A stretch of DNA of 64,000 nt from Sphaerochaetaceae bacterium. GTDB taxonomy: Bacteria > Spirochaetota > Spirochaetia > Sphaerochaetales > Sphaerochaetaceae. The notes under the pieces were generated by a model. That model did not search any database and was not told where the DNA came from. It worked only from the letters and a program-made list of their open reading frames with translations. Shown here piece by piece: positions 17,092-26,198 of the stretch. The translations under genes and the position numbers were made by a program. The DNA lies in the NCBI GenBank assembly GCA_028532765.1, contig JAQQAR010000016.1, forward strand, positions 46,599 through 110,598. The letters are read 5' to 3'. The number at the start of each line of letters is the position of its first letter. Positions within the stretch are counted from its first letter, which is position 1.

Positions 17092-18030
17092 TTAGGCTTT
17101 CTGGCCTGCAATGGCAAATGGTGTCTGATAGTCCACCCACCTGTCATCGAGTGTAAATACGATATCGGTGTCACAGAAGTTTGAATAGGAGTACATCGCC
17201 TTGATCATCTCCAGGCGGATTGCATCAAGCTGCTTTACCGGTCGCTCCTCAGAGAGGTAGACATAGATGACAACCATCAAGGAACGTCCCCGCTTCAATG
17301 CATAGACCTCTGCCTTTCGGAAGGCATATTTTTTCACGAAGCGGTTGGTGATTTTCTCCAGTGTTGCCTGTACCGAGATGGTAGGAGCTGCCCCCAAGAG
17401 TTCCCTGCTGTAGATAACCAGGTCCTTGATAAGCACTGGACTGAGGAAAGCCAGGAAAAGCACGGTAAGTGCCGGGTCAATGTAGTTGCTCAAGAATGCA
17501 AAACGTGTCTGCTTGATCAAGCCAACCATTCCTATTGCAAGCACTGAGGCAAGGGAGAGAAGGGTGTCCAGCAACCATGCCTTGCTCTCCGAGCGGAGGG
17601 TCGGGCTGCTCAGTTTTTTGGCCTTGTTTGCAAGGGCAAGCCAAACAACAAAACAGACAACCAAGGAAAATATCGAGACAGGAAAGGCAATTGAAAAGGT
17701 AATGGCATAACCACCACGGGTCATGGCAATACCAGCCATGGTTCCAATGGTTACGACCATGGTAAGCAGGACCAGGCTCCTCAAGACCAGGAAAAATGGT
17801 TCAAAAGCTCCATAACCGAAGGGGAATCGGTCATCGTCTTCCTTGAAAAGGAGGGTTACCACCCTTCCTGAGCCGATGATGAACATGCTTTGGATCAAGG
17901 AATAGAGTCCATCGAGAAGCATTGAGTTTGAGTTGGCGACAATGGAAACCACCAAACCGAGTATGCCGAATCCGAGGCAAACGATGGTAGTCACCCGTAG
18001 TAACAGTAGTTCTTGTTTTTTATTGCTCAT
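17092..18030 (-). CDS. Cation-diffusion-facilitator-like membrane protein
   Basis: 312 residues with about six membrane segments and a soluble C-terminal part (from about residue 205), the arrangement of cation diffusion facilitators. The helix-2 block NSNSMLLDGLYSLIQS and helix-5 block AWLLDTLLSLASV each keep one Asp, but the accompanying His/Asp pair of zinc transporters (HxxxD) is not present. Metal choice is therefore open and it may use another ion. The start ATG at 18030 has no clear ribosome-binding site. A cluster of inverted repeats lies 43-87 bases upstream. Confidence 0.75.
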   Translation of the reverse strand: MSNKKQELLLLRVTTIVCLGFGILGLVVSIVANSNSMLLDGLYSLIQSMFIIGSGRVVTLLFKEDDDRFPFGYGAFEPFFLVLRSLVLLTMVVTIGTMAGIAMTRGGYAITFSIAFPVSIFSLVVCFVVWLALANKAKKLSSPTLRSESKAWLLDTLLSLASVLAIGMVGLIKQTRFAFLSNYIDPALTVLFLAFLSPVLIKDLVIYSRELLGAAPTISVQATLEKITNRFVKKYAFRKAEVYALKRGRSLMVVIYVYLSEERPVKQLDAIRLEMIKAMYSYSNFCDTDIVFTLDDRWVDYQTPFAIAGQKA

Positions 18031-18072
18031 ATACAGTAATTGTTGCTATCAATCATGGCGTTCATTCGCCCG

Positions 18073-18117
18073 GGACCACCGTTTATGGTCCTACGTATAG
18101 GACAGATACTGAGTATC
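18073..18117. promoter_or_regulatory. Three consecutive inverted repeats
   Basis: GGACCA (18073-18078) pairs with TGGTCC (18086-18091). GTCCTA (18088-18093) pairs with TAGGAC (18098-18103) and shares bases with the first repeat, so the two cannot fold together. GATACT-G-AGTATC is at 18105-18117. They lie between the divergent CDF-like gene and the efflux operon and look like operators or an RNA switch. The bound factor is unknown. Confidence 0.45.
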
Positions 18118-18185
18118 AAATCAGGTGATATGTTGATATATATTCTGAAGTATACAGGAATCCTTCATAAACCGCAAGCAATGCC

Positions 18186-18201
18186 CATAATTCGAATTAT
18201 G
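18186..18201. promoter_or_regulatory. 16-bp perfect palindrome upstream of efflux operon
   Basis: CATAATTCGAATTATG reads the same on both strands. It ends 22 bases before the predicted -35 of the RND efflux operon, a usual position for an activator or a TetR/MarR-type regulator. No regulator gene is next to it. Confidence 0.5.
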
Positions 18202-18223
18202 AAAAATATATTGTGCAAAACAC

Positions 18224-18253
18224 TTGTCAGTTAAACAAGAAATAGACTATTAT
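18224..18253 (+). promoter_or_regulatory. Predicted promoter of the RND efflux operon
   Basis: TTGTCA (18224-18229) and TATTAT (18248-18253) with 18 bases between them, about 40 bases ahead of the first ATG at 18293. Confidence 0.5.
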
Positions 18254-18292
18254 TTGATACATATTCCTATGATAATTTTAATGAGGTAGACC

Positions 18293-19393
18293 ATGCGCAA
18301 GGCACAGAGAACACTGATATTTTCCCTGATCTCTCTTACTATTGTAGCGAGCTTGCTCTCTTGCAGCAAAGCAGATCAAGAACAAGAAGTGAATGAACCA
18401 TTGGAAGCAGTGAGTGCTGCCACCGATTATACCCAGGTTGTCTCTTCCTCTGTTGCAATCGAAGAGCGAGCACTGCGGGATCGTGTCATTGGCAGTGGTA
18501 CGGTACAGGGCCAGAGGGAAGTGAGTATCAAATCTCGGCTGAGTGGAGAAATCCAAGAGATATCAGTTGACTTGGGAAGTACCCTGAAAGGGGGAGACAC
18601 CCTGCTTACCATTGATGACACCATTGCCAAACTTACCCTCAGCCAGTTGGAATCGCAATACGAGAATGCAGTGAAGCAACAGGCTGTGAATGAGAAACTG
18701 TTTGCCAGCGGGGCAATCTCCCTCTCCCAACTCAACCAAGGGAAATCCAGTTTGGATGGGCTTTCAGCCCAACTTGAACAGGCAAAGAATAATGTAGCCA
18801 ACTCCAGGATAACGACACCAATATCCGGAAGTGTTGCTGAGATAACAAAGCTGGTGGAAGGGGACCTGTTGCAAGCTGGTTCCCAGATTGCCCGAATCGT
18901 GGATCTCGATCATCTGAGGGTTACGCTCGCTATTGGTCAAGCTCAGCTTTTTCTTATCAAGGAAGGAGCACCGGCAGAGATCACCATACGCACCCCAACC
19001 GAAACCATTATTGCTGAGGGCAGGGTAAGCGCCATCAGTGCTTCATCTGACAGCAGAACCGGTAGCTGGGTGGTCTATGTGGATTTTGAGAATCCAAGAC
19101 CAGATATGTTGAAAGCAGGAATTACCGCGGATGTAACCATCTTCAACACCGAGGCTCCCTTGTATACGGTGGTTCCCAACGGTGCAATGGTGAATCGGAA
19201 TGGTAGGCAGTACATCTTTGTGGTTGACGGTTCCAATGCCAGTCTGCAGGAAGTGACCGTAGTTGACCAGTTTGGTGACCTTACCGCCATTGAAAGCAAG
19301 GATGCCTCTGTTTCCTTGATAGGGGAGCGAGTGCTTGTCAGCAGCCTCTCACGTTTGATCGACGGTAGTGCCATCAGCACTTCGTTGGAGTAG
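18293..19393 (+). CDS. RND efflux periplasmic adaptor (HlyD/MFP family lipoprotein)
   Basis: 366 residues. The signal FSLISLTIVASLLSC ends in a lipobox, so the protein is anchored to a membrane by lipid, as AcrA is. The barrel-sandwich/lipoyl halves are IGSGTVQGQREVSIKSRLSG near residue 65 and ITTPISGSVAEITKLVEGD near residue 175. A short coiled hairpin lies between them (about 105-165) and a beta-barrel domain follows. It links the inner-membrane pump to the outer-membrane channel. It is the first gene of a three-gene efflux operon, 9 bases before the pump gene. Confidence 0.93.
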   Translation: MRKAQRTLIFSLISLTIVASLLSCSKADQEQEVNEPLEAVSAATDYTQVVSSSVAIEERALRDRVIGSGTVQGQREVSIKSRLSGEIQEISVDLGSTLKGGDTLLTIDDTIAKLTLSQLESQYENAVKQQAVNEKLFASGAISLSQLNQGKSSLDGLSAQLEQAKNNVANSRITTPISGSVAEITKLVEGDLLQAGSQIARIVDLDHLRVTLAIGQAQLFLIKEGAPAEITIRTPTETIIAEGRVSAISASSDSRTGSWVVYVDFENPRPDMLKAGITADVTIFNTEAPLYTVVPNGAMVNRNGRQYIFVVDGSNASLQEVTVVDQFGDLTAIESKDASVSLIGERVLVSSLSRLIDGSAISTSLE

Positions 19394-19402
19394 GAGGGCA
19401 GT

Positions 19403-22400
19403 ATGGATAATCAGGACAAGCAGTTCTCCATCGGTAGGTTCTCGGTAACAAAACCGGTCTTGGTCAATATTCTCATGATCACCGTACTTGCTCTGGGTAT
19501 TTTCAGTCTACTCACCTTGCCACAGGAACAGTTCGCAGAGGTACCTTTCTATTGGGTCAATGTCATTGTCCCCTATCCAGGTGTGAGTGCCCAGGATATG
19601 GAATCCTCAGTCACCATTCCCGTGGAGAATGCATTTGCCGGGATGGATCGACTCAAGCAGATCAGCTCAACCACCAGTGAGGGATTGAGTGTGGTCCGGG
19701 TTGAGTTTGATGATGGCATAGACGATACACTCTTCCGTTCTCTTTATCAGGATGCACAGACACGGTTCAGCCAGGTCAGTCTTCCTGAGGGGACCTTGCA
19801 GCCATTGCTGGATGATTTTTCCTCCTCTGACTTTCTGCCTGTCATCGAGGTGATTGTCAGCGGGAATATTTCCTACCAGGACATGCGTGAGCAAGCTCAG
19901 GAACTGCAAAACCGGTTTCTCAGCATTCCAGATGTTTCAGATGTGGAAATTGTTGGTCTCCCTGAAAGGCAAATCCAGGTTAAGTTGGACCCGACACTGC
20001 TCTCCTCAATGGGATTGAGTGTCAATGAGGTGGTTCGTTCTCTCTCAGGGGAGAACCAGCGCCTTCCAAGTGGAAGCCTCTCAACGGAGAGTCGCCAATA
20101 TCTGCTTCGTACTTTTGGCTCCGTGGAGGGGGTTAGGGATATTGAATCCGTTATTGTCAGACGTTCCAACCAGGGAGAGGGACTTGTCCGTCTCTCTGAT
20201 GTTGCAAAGGTCATGGATGGGTTTGATGAGGAAGCACCCTTGAGCCGGTTCAATGGGGAGAGTGCTGTCAGTTTGAAAATCACCAAGGTGGTGAAAGGTG
20301 ATTCTGTGGCCATCGTTGATGCGGTCAGGCAGATTGTGGATGATACCCAACCTCGGGCAGGGGCAACCCTGACGCTGTTCAATGATTCCACAGTCCAGAT
20401 TGCAAGCAGTCTCTCTGTGCTCTCCTCCAACGCCCTTATGGGTCTTTTATTGCTGGTTATCATTCTTTCTCTGTTCATTGGTTTCAGGAATGCATTCATA
20501 ACCGCGCTCGGTATCCCGGTAACCTTTGCATTGACCTTCTTGGTGCTCGATCAGTTGGGGCAGACGGTCAACACCAATACCCTTTTTGGCTTGGTGCTGG
20601 TATTAGGTCTGATCGTCGACCACGGCATTGTAATCGTCGAGAACTCATACCGTCTCCAGCTCGCTGGAGTACCTCGGCATGAGGCAGCGATCAAGGGGGT
20701 CAACCAGGTGGTGTGGCCCATCATTGCCGCCACCGGAACCACCGTTGCAGCATTCCTCCCCCTTATGATTATTCCAGGGACCATCGGTAAGTTCCTCAGG
20801 GTCATTCCCCTCACTGTCACCATTGCCTTGATCGTAAGTACTTTCGAGGCCCTTTTCTTCCTCCCCAGCCACTATGCAGAGTGGGGCCCCAGGAGACTCA
20901 AGCAGGAGAAAGCAGGCAAACAACGCTTTGAGCGTTTCATCAACACCTATCAACGGGCGCTTGCATGGGCCCTGGATAGAAAGGGACGTTTCATACTCCT
21001 CATACTCATGGTAACTGCTGCAATATTCTCCTTGGTGGGTGGTTTGCGTCAGGACCTGTTCAGTGCAGAGGATTATAGTTATTTCAATATTGAGATCACC
21101 ACTCCCCAGGGATCTACCTTGCGTACTACCAACAATGTGGTCTCTGCATATGAAAAGGTCCTCCTTGATAAGGTCGGGGATGGAGAGATTCTCTCCATCA
21201 GTGCCAATATCGGTGGGAATGAAGGGGGTGCTGAAAGTACCACCCAGGCAACCATCACGGTTGACCTTGCTGAGATGGATGAAGGGAGAACCAGAAGCAT
21301 TGAGACCATCATTGATGAAGTGAAGAGGGAGACCTACTACATCAGTGGGGCAGAGCAGGTGCTCTTCACCAAAGCCCAGACAGGTCCTCCAACCTCTGCA
21401 GATTTCAGTTTCCGTCTCTCCGGTGATGCATATGAACCTCTCATAGAGGCTGCAGGCGTATTGGGCAATACCCTCTCCTCGATTGAGGGTGTGGAGAATG
21501 TCCAGAGCGATTTCATTGCAGGCAATCCCGCCCTCCGTATTGATGTTGACCAGGATCAGGCAACCCGGTTGGGAATCGGTGTTTCTACCATCGCCAGTTA
21601 CTTGCGTGTACGTTTTGAAGGACAGAACGTTGGAACGTTGTTCCTGGAGAATGAAGAGATTGATATGGTCGTCCAGTTTGATAATGGTGGAACGGAGCGC
21701 TTTGAGGATCTCCAGCAGATTCTCATACCCACTGATGATGGCAGGCTCGTGCCATTGAGCAGTGTTGCAACCATCTCATTGGAGAGCTCCATTGGTTCCA
21801 TCAGGCGTGTGGAAGGAAAGCGAGAGATTACCGTTACCGCGGATGCACTCACAGGGGTTGATCAGAATGTGGTCAATGACCAGATAGTGCAACTCTGGGA
21901 TACCGATCTACGCAATCGATACCCCTCGGTTGATCTGGTGGTAGGTGGCGAGTTCAGTGATTTTTCCAACCTCCTAATTGATATTCTCCGTATCTTTGTG
22001 CTCGGGATATTCCTGATGTACTTGATCCTTGGTACCCAGTTCAACAGCTACAGCCAACCATTCCTGATTTTGCTTAGCGTTCCTTTTGCCTTTATCGGGG
22101 TGGTGCTTTTCCTCTTTGTCTCAGGCACTCCTCTTTCAACAACCGTAATCTACTCAGCAGTTGCCTTGGCTGGCATCGCGGTAAACGATGCCATCGTCCT
22201 GATCAGTTTCATCAATGAACTGCGCGCAGAAGGGAAATCTGTAGCTGAGGCGATTGTAGAGGCTGCAGGGACTCGTATCCGACCAATCCTCCTAACCAGT
22301 CTTACCACCATAGCAGGACTGCTTCCCACAGCAATCGGGATAGGGGGATATTCCGTTGTATGGTCACCAATGGCCTCCACCATCATGGTAGGCTTGATCT

Positions 22401-22477
22401 TCTCCACGTTGAGCGCGCTGTTTGTACTACCCTTGCTCTACGCTTCATTTTACAAAGACACCCGGAGGAATGCTTAA
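19403..22477 (+). CDS. RND multidrug/solute efflux pump (HAE1/AcrB-like)
   Basis: 1024 residues with the RND plan: one N-terminal helix, a large periplasmic loop, six helices (about 335-530), a second periplasmic loop, five more helices (about 865-1015). It uses the proton gradient to expel compounds through the adaptor and TolC-type channel encoded on either side. In helix 4 the usual Asp-Asp pair (Asp407/Asp408 in AcrB) is Asp406-His407 (LIVDHGIVIVEN). In helix 10 the lysine of AcrB (Lys940) is replaced: the sequence is VNDAIVLISF with Asn928-Asp929. The proton relay must therefore differ from AcrB. Substrate unknown. Confidence 0.93.
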   Translation: MDNQDKQFSIGRFSVTKPVLVNILMITVLALGIFSLLTLPQEQFAEVPFYWVNVIVPYPGVSAQDMESSVTIPVENAFAGMDRLKQISSTTSEGLSVVRVEFDDGIDDTLFRSLYQDAQTRFSQVSLPEGTLQPLLDDFSSSDFLPVIEVIVSGNISYQDMREQAQELQNRFLSIPDVSDVEIVGLPERQIQVKLDPTLLSSMGLSVNEVVRSLSGENQRLPSGSLSTESRQYLLRTFGSVEGVRDIESVIVRRSNQGEGLVRLSDVAKVMDGFDEEAPLSRFNGESAVSLKITKVVKGDSVAIVDAVRQIVDDTQPRAGATLTLFNDSTVQIASSLSVLSSNALMGLLLLVIILSLFIGFRNAFITALGIPVTFALTFLVLDQLGQTVNTNTLFGLVLVLGLIVDHGIVIVENSYRLQLAGVPRHEAAIKGVNQVVWPIIAATGTTVAAFLPLMIIPGTIGKFLRVIPLTVTIALIVSTFEALFFLPSHYAEWGPRRLKQEKAGKQRFERFINTYQRALAWALDRKGRFILLILMVTAAIFSLVGGLRQDLFSAEDYSYFNIEITTPQGSTLRTTNNVVSAYEKVLLDKVGDGEILSISANIGGNEGGAESTTQATITVDLAEMDEGRTRSIETIIDEVKRETYYISGAEQVLFTKAQTGPPTSADFSFRLSGDAYEPLIEAAGVLGNTLSSIEGVENVQSDFIAGNPALRIDVDQDQATRLGIGVSTIASYLRVRFEGQNVGTLFLENEEIDMVVQFDNGGTERFEDLQQILIPTDDGRLVPLSSVATISLESSIGSIRRVEGKREITVTADALTGVDQNVVNDQIVQLWDTDLRNRYPSVDLVVGGEFSDFSNLLIDILRIFVLGIFLMYLILGTQFNSYSQPFLILLSVPFAFIGVVLFLFVSGTPLSTTVIYSAVALAGIAVNDAIVLISFINELRAEGKSVAEAIVEAAGTRIRPILLTSLTTIAGLLPTAIGIGGYSVVWSPMASTIMVGLIFSTLSALFVLPLLYASFYKDTRRNA

Positions 22478-24051
22478 TGAAACGATACCTACCAATTATG
22501 ATACTCTTACTGTCTGCGCTCTCATCCCTTGCTGCCTCCTCCTATCCTGATCTTACTCCTGTGGATTTGGCAGGGGAGTCTGAACTCCCCTTGGAGGCTG
22601 AAGCAATTGATGCATTCCTTGATACCTGGAGAGAGGAGGCACATCCAACTACTTCCAGTTTGCTGGAGCAGCTGGAAACAAAACTGAAAGAGAATGACTG
22701 GCAGCTGCAGCAGCTCTCAGATGTAGTTGGCATCCAGGAAGCACAACTGGAATTCTCTCTCTCCCAGGGCCGGCCCACATGGGGAGTGAGTGCAACTCCC
22801 TATACCTACAATGACATGACCGTGCAGACTGGAGCTTCTCCTCCTGCTCCTTCTGTTGTAAGAACCAAGAGCCACTCCTTCCAGGTAGGGGGAACCCTCA
22901 CTGATACCCTCTCTACAGGGGCGACCTTGCAGCTCTCCGCTAACCAGAAAAGCTCGTACAGCATGACCAGTACAAAAGATGCCTGGACACAGACACCCAC
23001 CGTTTCCCTCTCCCTTCGCCAACCACTTTGGATCGGGGAGGGATTGGTTGACCTCTCCTACCAGGACAAGCAGGTGGAGAAACAACGTATTGCTCTCTCT
23101 GATGCCATCTACTCCAAGGATGGACTGCAGCGTGCGCTCATCCTGCAGAATATTCGCCTCCTCTTGCTCCGTCAGAGCTTGCTGGAGAACCGATATATAC
23201 TCTCTGCAAGAGTCAGCTTGGCCGATACTGCAAGAAAGAGGGCCAAAGAGGATTTGGACGAAGGCCTTATCAGCCGCCAGGCGTATGAGAGCAGCCAGCT
23301 TGCCTACCAGCAGAGCCTGAGTGCTTACCAAGCAGTGAATCGCGAACTTGATACTCTTTCGGTTACCTTAAAGCGGGTATGGGAAGATGATCTCCCCCCG
23401 CAGGTATCAGTTACTGACTTCAACCCCGTTTCCCTCATGGAAAATGGGTATGACCTTGAAGCACTGTTTTCACGATATCTATCCCAGGACACTGCCTACC
23501 AGCAAGCATTGTTGGAGATGCAGAAGGCAACCATCGAAACTGGGATGTTTTCTGTGCAGGATGCTCCAGCCCTTCAGTTGAGCTTCCAGATGAGTCCTTT
23601 CTACTCCCCAAGTGATGGTAATTCGTTCTTTTCATCCTTTGGTGAGCTTTTCTCAGATGCCAACCCTCAGATGACTTTCTCCATAGCATTCAGTGCAACT
23701 GATCTGTTCAGGAAATCATCCTCATTGCAACAGTCACTTGCTCAGGAAGCACTGGACTCTGCGAAGGCTGGTCTTGAGATCGCCTATGCAGAAGCTGAGG
23801 ATACCGTACAGGAAATTGAGCAGGAAATCGTTGGGTATCTCTCTGATCTGGGTGTCCAGCTTGCTGACTACCGGTTAAAAGAAGCATTGCTTTCCAGTGA
23901 GCAGATACGATTCGAGGCATCGATAAGTGACAAGCAATCCCTTCTACAGAGGGAGTTGGACTGGTACCAGGCAGCCTTTACTGTGCTAGGGACACTCAGG
24001 GAGTTGGAATTTCTCTATCTCCAGATGCGCCTACAGGGGTTGCTAGGATAG
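22477..24051 (+). CDS. TolC-family outer-membrane efflux protein
   Basis: 524 residues. The ATG at 22477 overlaps the pump gene's stop by one base and has GGAGGA seven bases ahead; the longer frame upstream is inside the pump gene. A signal peptide (MILLLSALSSLAAS) is followed by two long helical repeats with many Gln/Leu/Ala residues (for example ALILQNIRLLLLRQSLLENR and the C-terminal helices), typical of the TolC channel. It forms the exit duct for the RND pump. The 3' end overlaps the convergent GGDEF gene by 9 bases. Confidence 0.9.
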   Translation: MKRYLPIMILLLSALSSLAASSYPDLTPVDLAGESELPLEAEAIDAFLDTWREEAHPTTSSLLEQLETKLKENDWQLQQLSDVVGIQEAQLEFSLSQGRPTWGVSATPYTYNDMTVQTGASPPAPSVVRTKSHSFQVGGTLTDTLSTGATLQLSANQKSSYSMTSTKDAWTQTPTVSLSLRQPLWIGEGLVDLSYQDKQVEKQRIALSDAIYSKDGLQRALILQNIRLLLLRQSLLENRYILSARVSLADTARKRAKEDLDEGLISRQAYESSQLAYQQSLSAYQAVNRELDTLSVTLKRVWEDDLPPQVSVTDFNPVSLMENGYDLEALFSRYLSQDTAYQQALLEMQKATIETGMFSVQDAPALQLSFQMSPFYSPSDGNSFFSSFGELFSDANPQMTFSIAFSATDLFRKSSSLQQSLAQEALDSAKAGLEIAYAEAEDTVQEIEQEIVGYLSDLGVQLADYRLKEALLSSEQIRFEASISDKQSLLQRELDWYQAAFTVLGTLRELEFLYLQMRLQGLLG

Positions 24052-25146
24052 TTCACTTTCCTTGAGCGCTGCCTTATGGCGGTACATCGCTTTGTCAGCA
24101 AGGGTGAAGGCATCCCGGATTGATTTGCCTTCATCGTTGCTTGACTCTGCATATCCCCATGCAACATCGATAGGATGGGCAAGCTTGGTATTGGCTTCCA
24201 GCAGCTTCATTTCAAATTGTTCCATCCTGGATTGTCTCTTGCCTATCTTGGCTCTGGTAAAAATTACACAGAACTCATCACCACCAATCCTGAATACTTT
24301 TCCATCAGGTGAGAACGCTTTATTGAGCAACTCTGCCAAGGATAAGAGCAGGTGGTCTCCCTCATGGTGTCCCCAGGTATCATTGACTCCTTTAAGGTTG
24401 TTCATATCAAAGAGTATAAAGACCAGCTCCTGGTTTCTTTGTTCTGCTATAGCCAGCATCCGTTCAAAAGCAATACGGTTTCGTGCCTTGGTAGGCAGGT
24501 CGAAATCGAACTTTGCTTCCTGCACGATAAGATAGTACAGCAATAGTGCCGTTGCAATGGAACTGGTGATATAGGAGTCCTCTAGGTAGAAAAACTGGAT
24601 AATTGTTGCAATGATGGGCAAGCAATAGACCAAGGCAACCAGGAACTTGCTTGGGAATATTGTAGTATGCCTCATCCTGAAGAGCTGTATAAGGATGAGG
24701 ATGTAGTAGGAGTAAGAGATACAGGTGGTAACATAGAAGAAGGGTCCCCTGATATACTCGTTGGAGGTATTCACAGAGAAAAACCAACCGTTCTGTATCG
24801 AGAGAATCGCCAGTATAGCGTTCAAGGCCAAGGGGGTATAGAGAAGTCTTTTTATTGTCTTTCCATACTCACTATACCCAAGATACCAGAGGATGATGAG
24901 TGAAACTGCTGGAATTAGGATGAAATAGACCGTGTTGGAAAGCAAGTGGATAATAATGGCATACGCAGCTGTACGACCTGCCATGATGTACCCCAGCACT
25001 TCAACAGCCAGCAACGCGAGGGTAATGTAGGAGGCAAGGATATAGTACCTATTCTGCCTTGACCCACTGAGATGTCGTGTAGCCAGGTAAATAGTAAAGA
25101 ACAAGGGAACCATGCTGAAGATATCTACAATGATAAGTGGGTTCAT
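24043..25146 (-). CDS. Membrane-bound diguanylate cyclase (GGDEF)
   Basis: 367 residues from ATG 25146 with AAGGAG five bases ahead. Six to seven membrane segments occupy about residues 1-205. The GGDEF domain (about 210-365) is complete: LFDMNNLKGVNDTWGHHEGD and the active loop RIGGDEF. The RxxD inhibitory site expected five residues before GGDEF is absent (SPDG there), so product inhibition through that site is unlikely. It should make cyclic di-GMP in response to a signal at the membrane part. That N-terminal part resembles no sensor family I can name. It is transcribed alone. Confidence 0.9.
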   Translation of the reverse strand: MNPLIIVDIFSMVPLFFTIYLATRHLSGSRQNRYYILASYITLALLAVEVLGYIMAGRTAAYAIIIHLLSNTVYFILIPAVSLIILWYLGYSEYGKTIKRLLYTPLALNAILAILSIQNGWFFSVNTSNEYIRGPFFYVTTCISYSYYILILIQLFRMRHTTIFPSKFLVALVYCLPIIATIIQFFYLEDSYITSSIATALLLYYLIVQEAKFDFDLPTKARNRIAFERMLAIAEQRNQELVFILFDMNNLKGVNDTWGHHEGDHLLLSLAELLNKAFSPDGKVFRIGGDEFCVIFTRAKIGKRQSRMEQFEMKLLEANTKLAHPIDVAWGYAESSNDEGKSIRDAFTLADKAMYRHKAALKESELS

Positions 25147-25224
25147 GTCGGCTCCTTGGAAAAGTCTTCACGCAAATGGTATACGCTCGGTATGGCATTT
25201 GCCTACAAAAAAAGCCGCAAGAAC

Positions 25225-25261
25225 ACAAAAAAAACGCAAGAATTTTTGTAATCCTTGCGTT
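25225..25261 (-). terminator. Rho-independent terminator of the 25282-26127 gene
   Basis: AACGCAAG (25233-25240) pairs with CTTGCGTT (25254-25261). On the minus strand the stem is followed directly by a run of eight T (from the A-run at 25227-25234), a classic terminator. Confidence 0.8.
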
Positions 25262-25281
25262 GCTATTTGTTTTAATGAAAA

Positions 25282-26127
25282 TTATTGCATCTGCCAGGCA
25301 AGTCCTGCAGAGAAAGTCAGGCTTGCAATATTGTTCTTGGTGTAGGCCTCAGTGGACTCTGTCCAGTTGCTTGCATCATTCTCGCTCTCCCCATCTGCAG
25401 TCCCTCCGAAGAAGCGTGCATTGGCAAAGAGGGAGAAGCCATCCTCTATCGCATAGTCCATGCGTAGGGAGGCATCCAATATTGACCCCTCAAACGCATA
25501 GTCAGCTCCATTGATATAGGCAAGGTTCGCGTATGATCCTGCGATATCGGCACTGAGGGTCAAGCCAAAGGGGAAGCGGTACTCACTGTAGATGGCCAGG
25601 GCTGGAACCAGCCCTACGTTCTGACTCACAAAGTATTCAGCTGTATCAGTTCCGTCATCATACATCTCCCTGAACTGGATGGATGCATTCCTGATCTGCA
25701 GGGCAAGGCCGACTCCAAGATACGCCTCTTCATATTTCCCAAGCAGGTCATAGGTGTAGGTGGCTCGGTAGAAAGGGAAGCTGTAGGTCAGTTCCATGGG
25801 ACCGTTGAAAGTATGGCCGCCAATCTTTACATTGTTGTCTTTAAAATCAACTGCGGTATCAAGCTGCAATGGTTGGTAGGTGAACCAGAGACGATGTTTA
25901 TCCTCAATTCTTGCCCCGACCGTGTAGCGGCTGAAGGGGTAGAGGTTGTTTTGTCCGCCTTGCTTGATGAAATCGAATTCGTCTCCTGCTGCCCCGTTTT
26001 GGAAAGTATGGTGCAACAAGCCAATGGTTCCTTGTTCTGTCTCCACGAACGGGGTGAAGGAGAATGCAAAGAGTGAGAGAGCAGAGAAGGAAAGCAGTGT
26101 AAGCGTCAGGATTAGTTTCTTGTTCAT
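25282..26127 (-). CDS. Predicted outer-membrane protein, unknown function
   Basis: 281 residues from ATG 26127, AGGAG five bases ahead. A signal peptide (LILTLTLLSFSALSLFAFS) is followed by alternating aromatic/polar strands, with Gly-Ala-rich turns, and a C-terminus ending SLTFSAGLAWQMQ, which resembles a small beta-barrel. No named family is recognised. It is a single-gene unit with its own promoter and terminator, so it may be abundant. Confidence 0.75.
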   Translation of the reverse strand: MNKKLILTLTLLSFSALSLFAFSFTPFVETEQGTIGLLHHTFQNGAAGDEFDFIKQGGQNNLYPFSRYTVGARIEDKHRLWFTYQPLQLDTAVDFKDNNVKIGGHTFNGPMELTYSFPFYRATYTYDLLGKYEEAYLGVGLALQIRNASIQFREMYDDGTDTAEYFVSQNVGLVPALAIYSEYRFPFGLTLSADIAGSYANLAYINGADYAFEGSILDASLRMDYAIEDGFSLFANARFFGGTADGESENDASNWTESTEAYTKNNIASLTFSAGLAWQMQ

Positions 26128-26150
26128 AATATCTCCTATTTGATACCAAT

Positions 26151-26179
26151 AATATAAAAAGAAATTATATTTTGATCAA
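26151..26179 (-). promoter_or_regulatory. Promoter of the outer-membrane protein gene
   Basis: Minus strand TTGATC (26174-26179), 17 bases, TATATT (26151-26156), in a very A/T-rich stretch 24 bases ahead of the ATG at 26127. Confidence 0.55.
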
Positions 26180-26198
26180 TATAACTGTTGGCCTAGAT

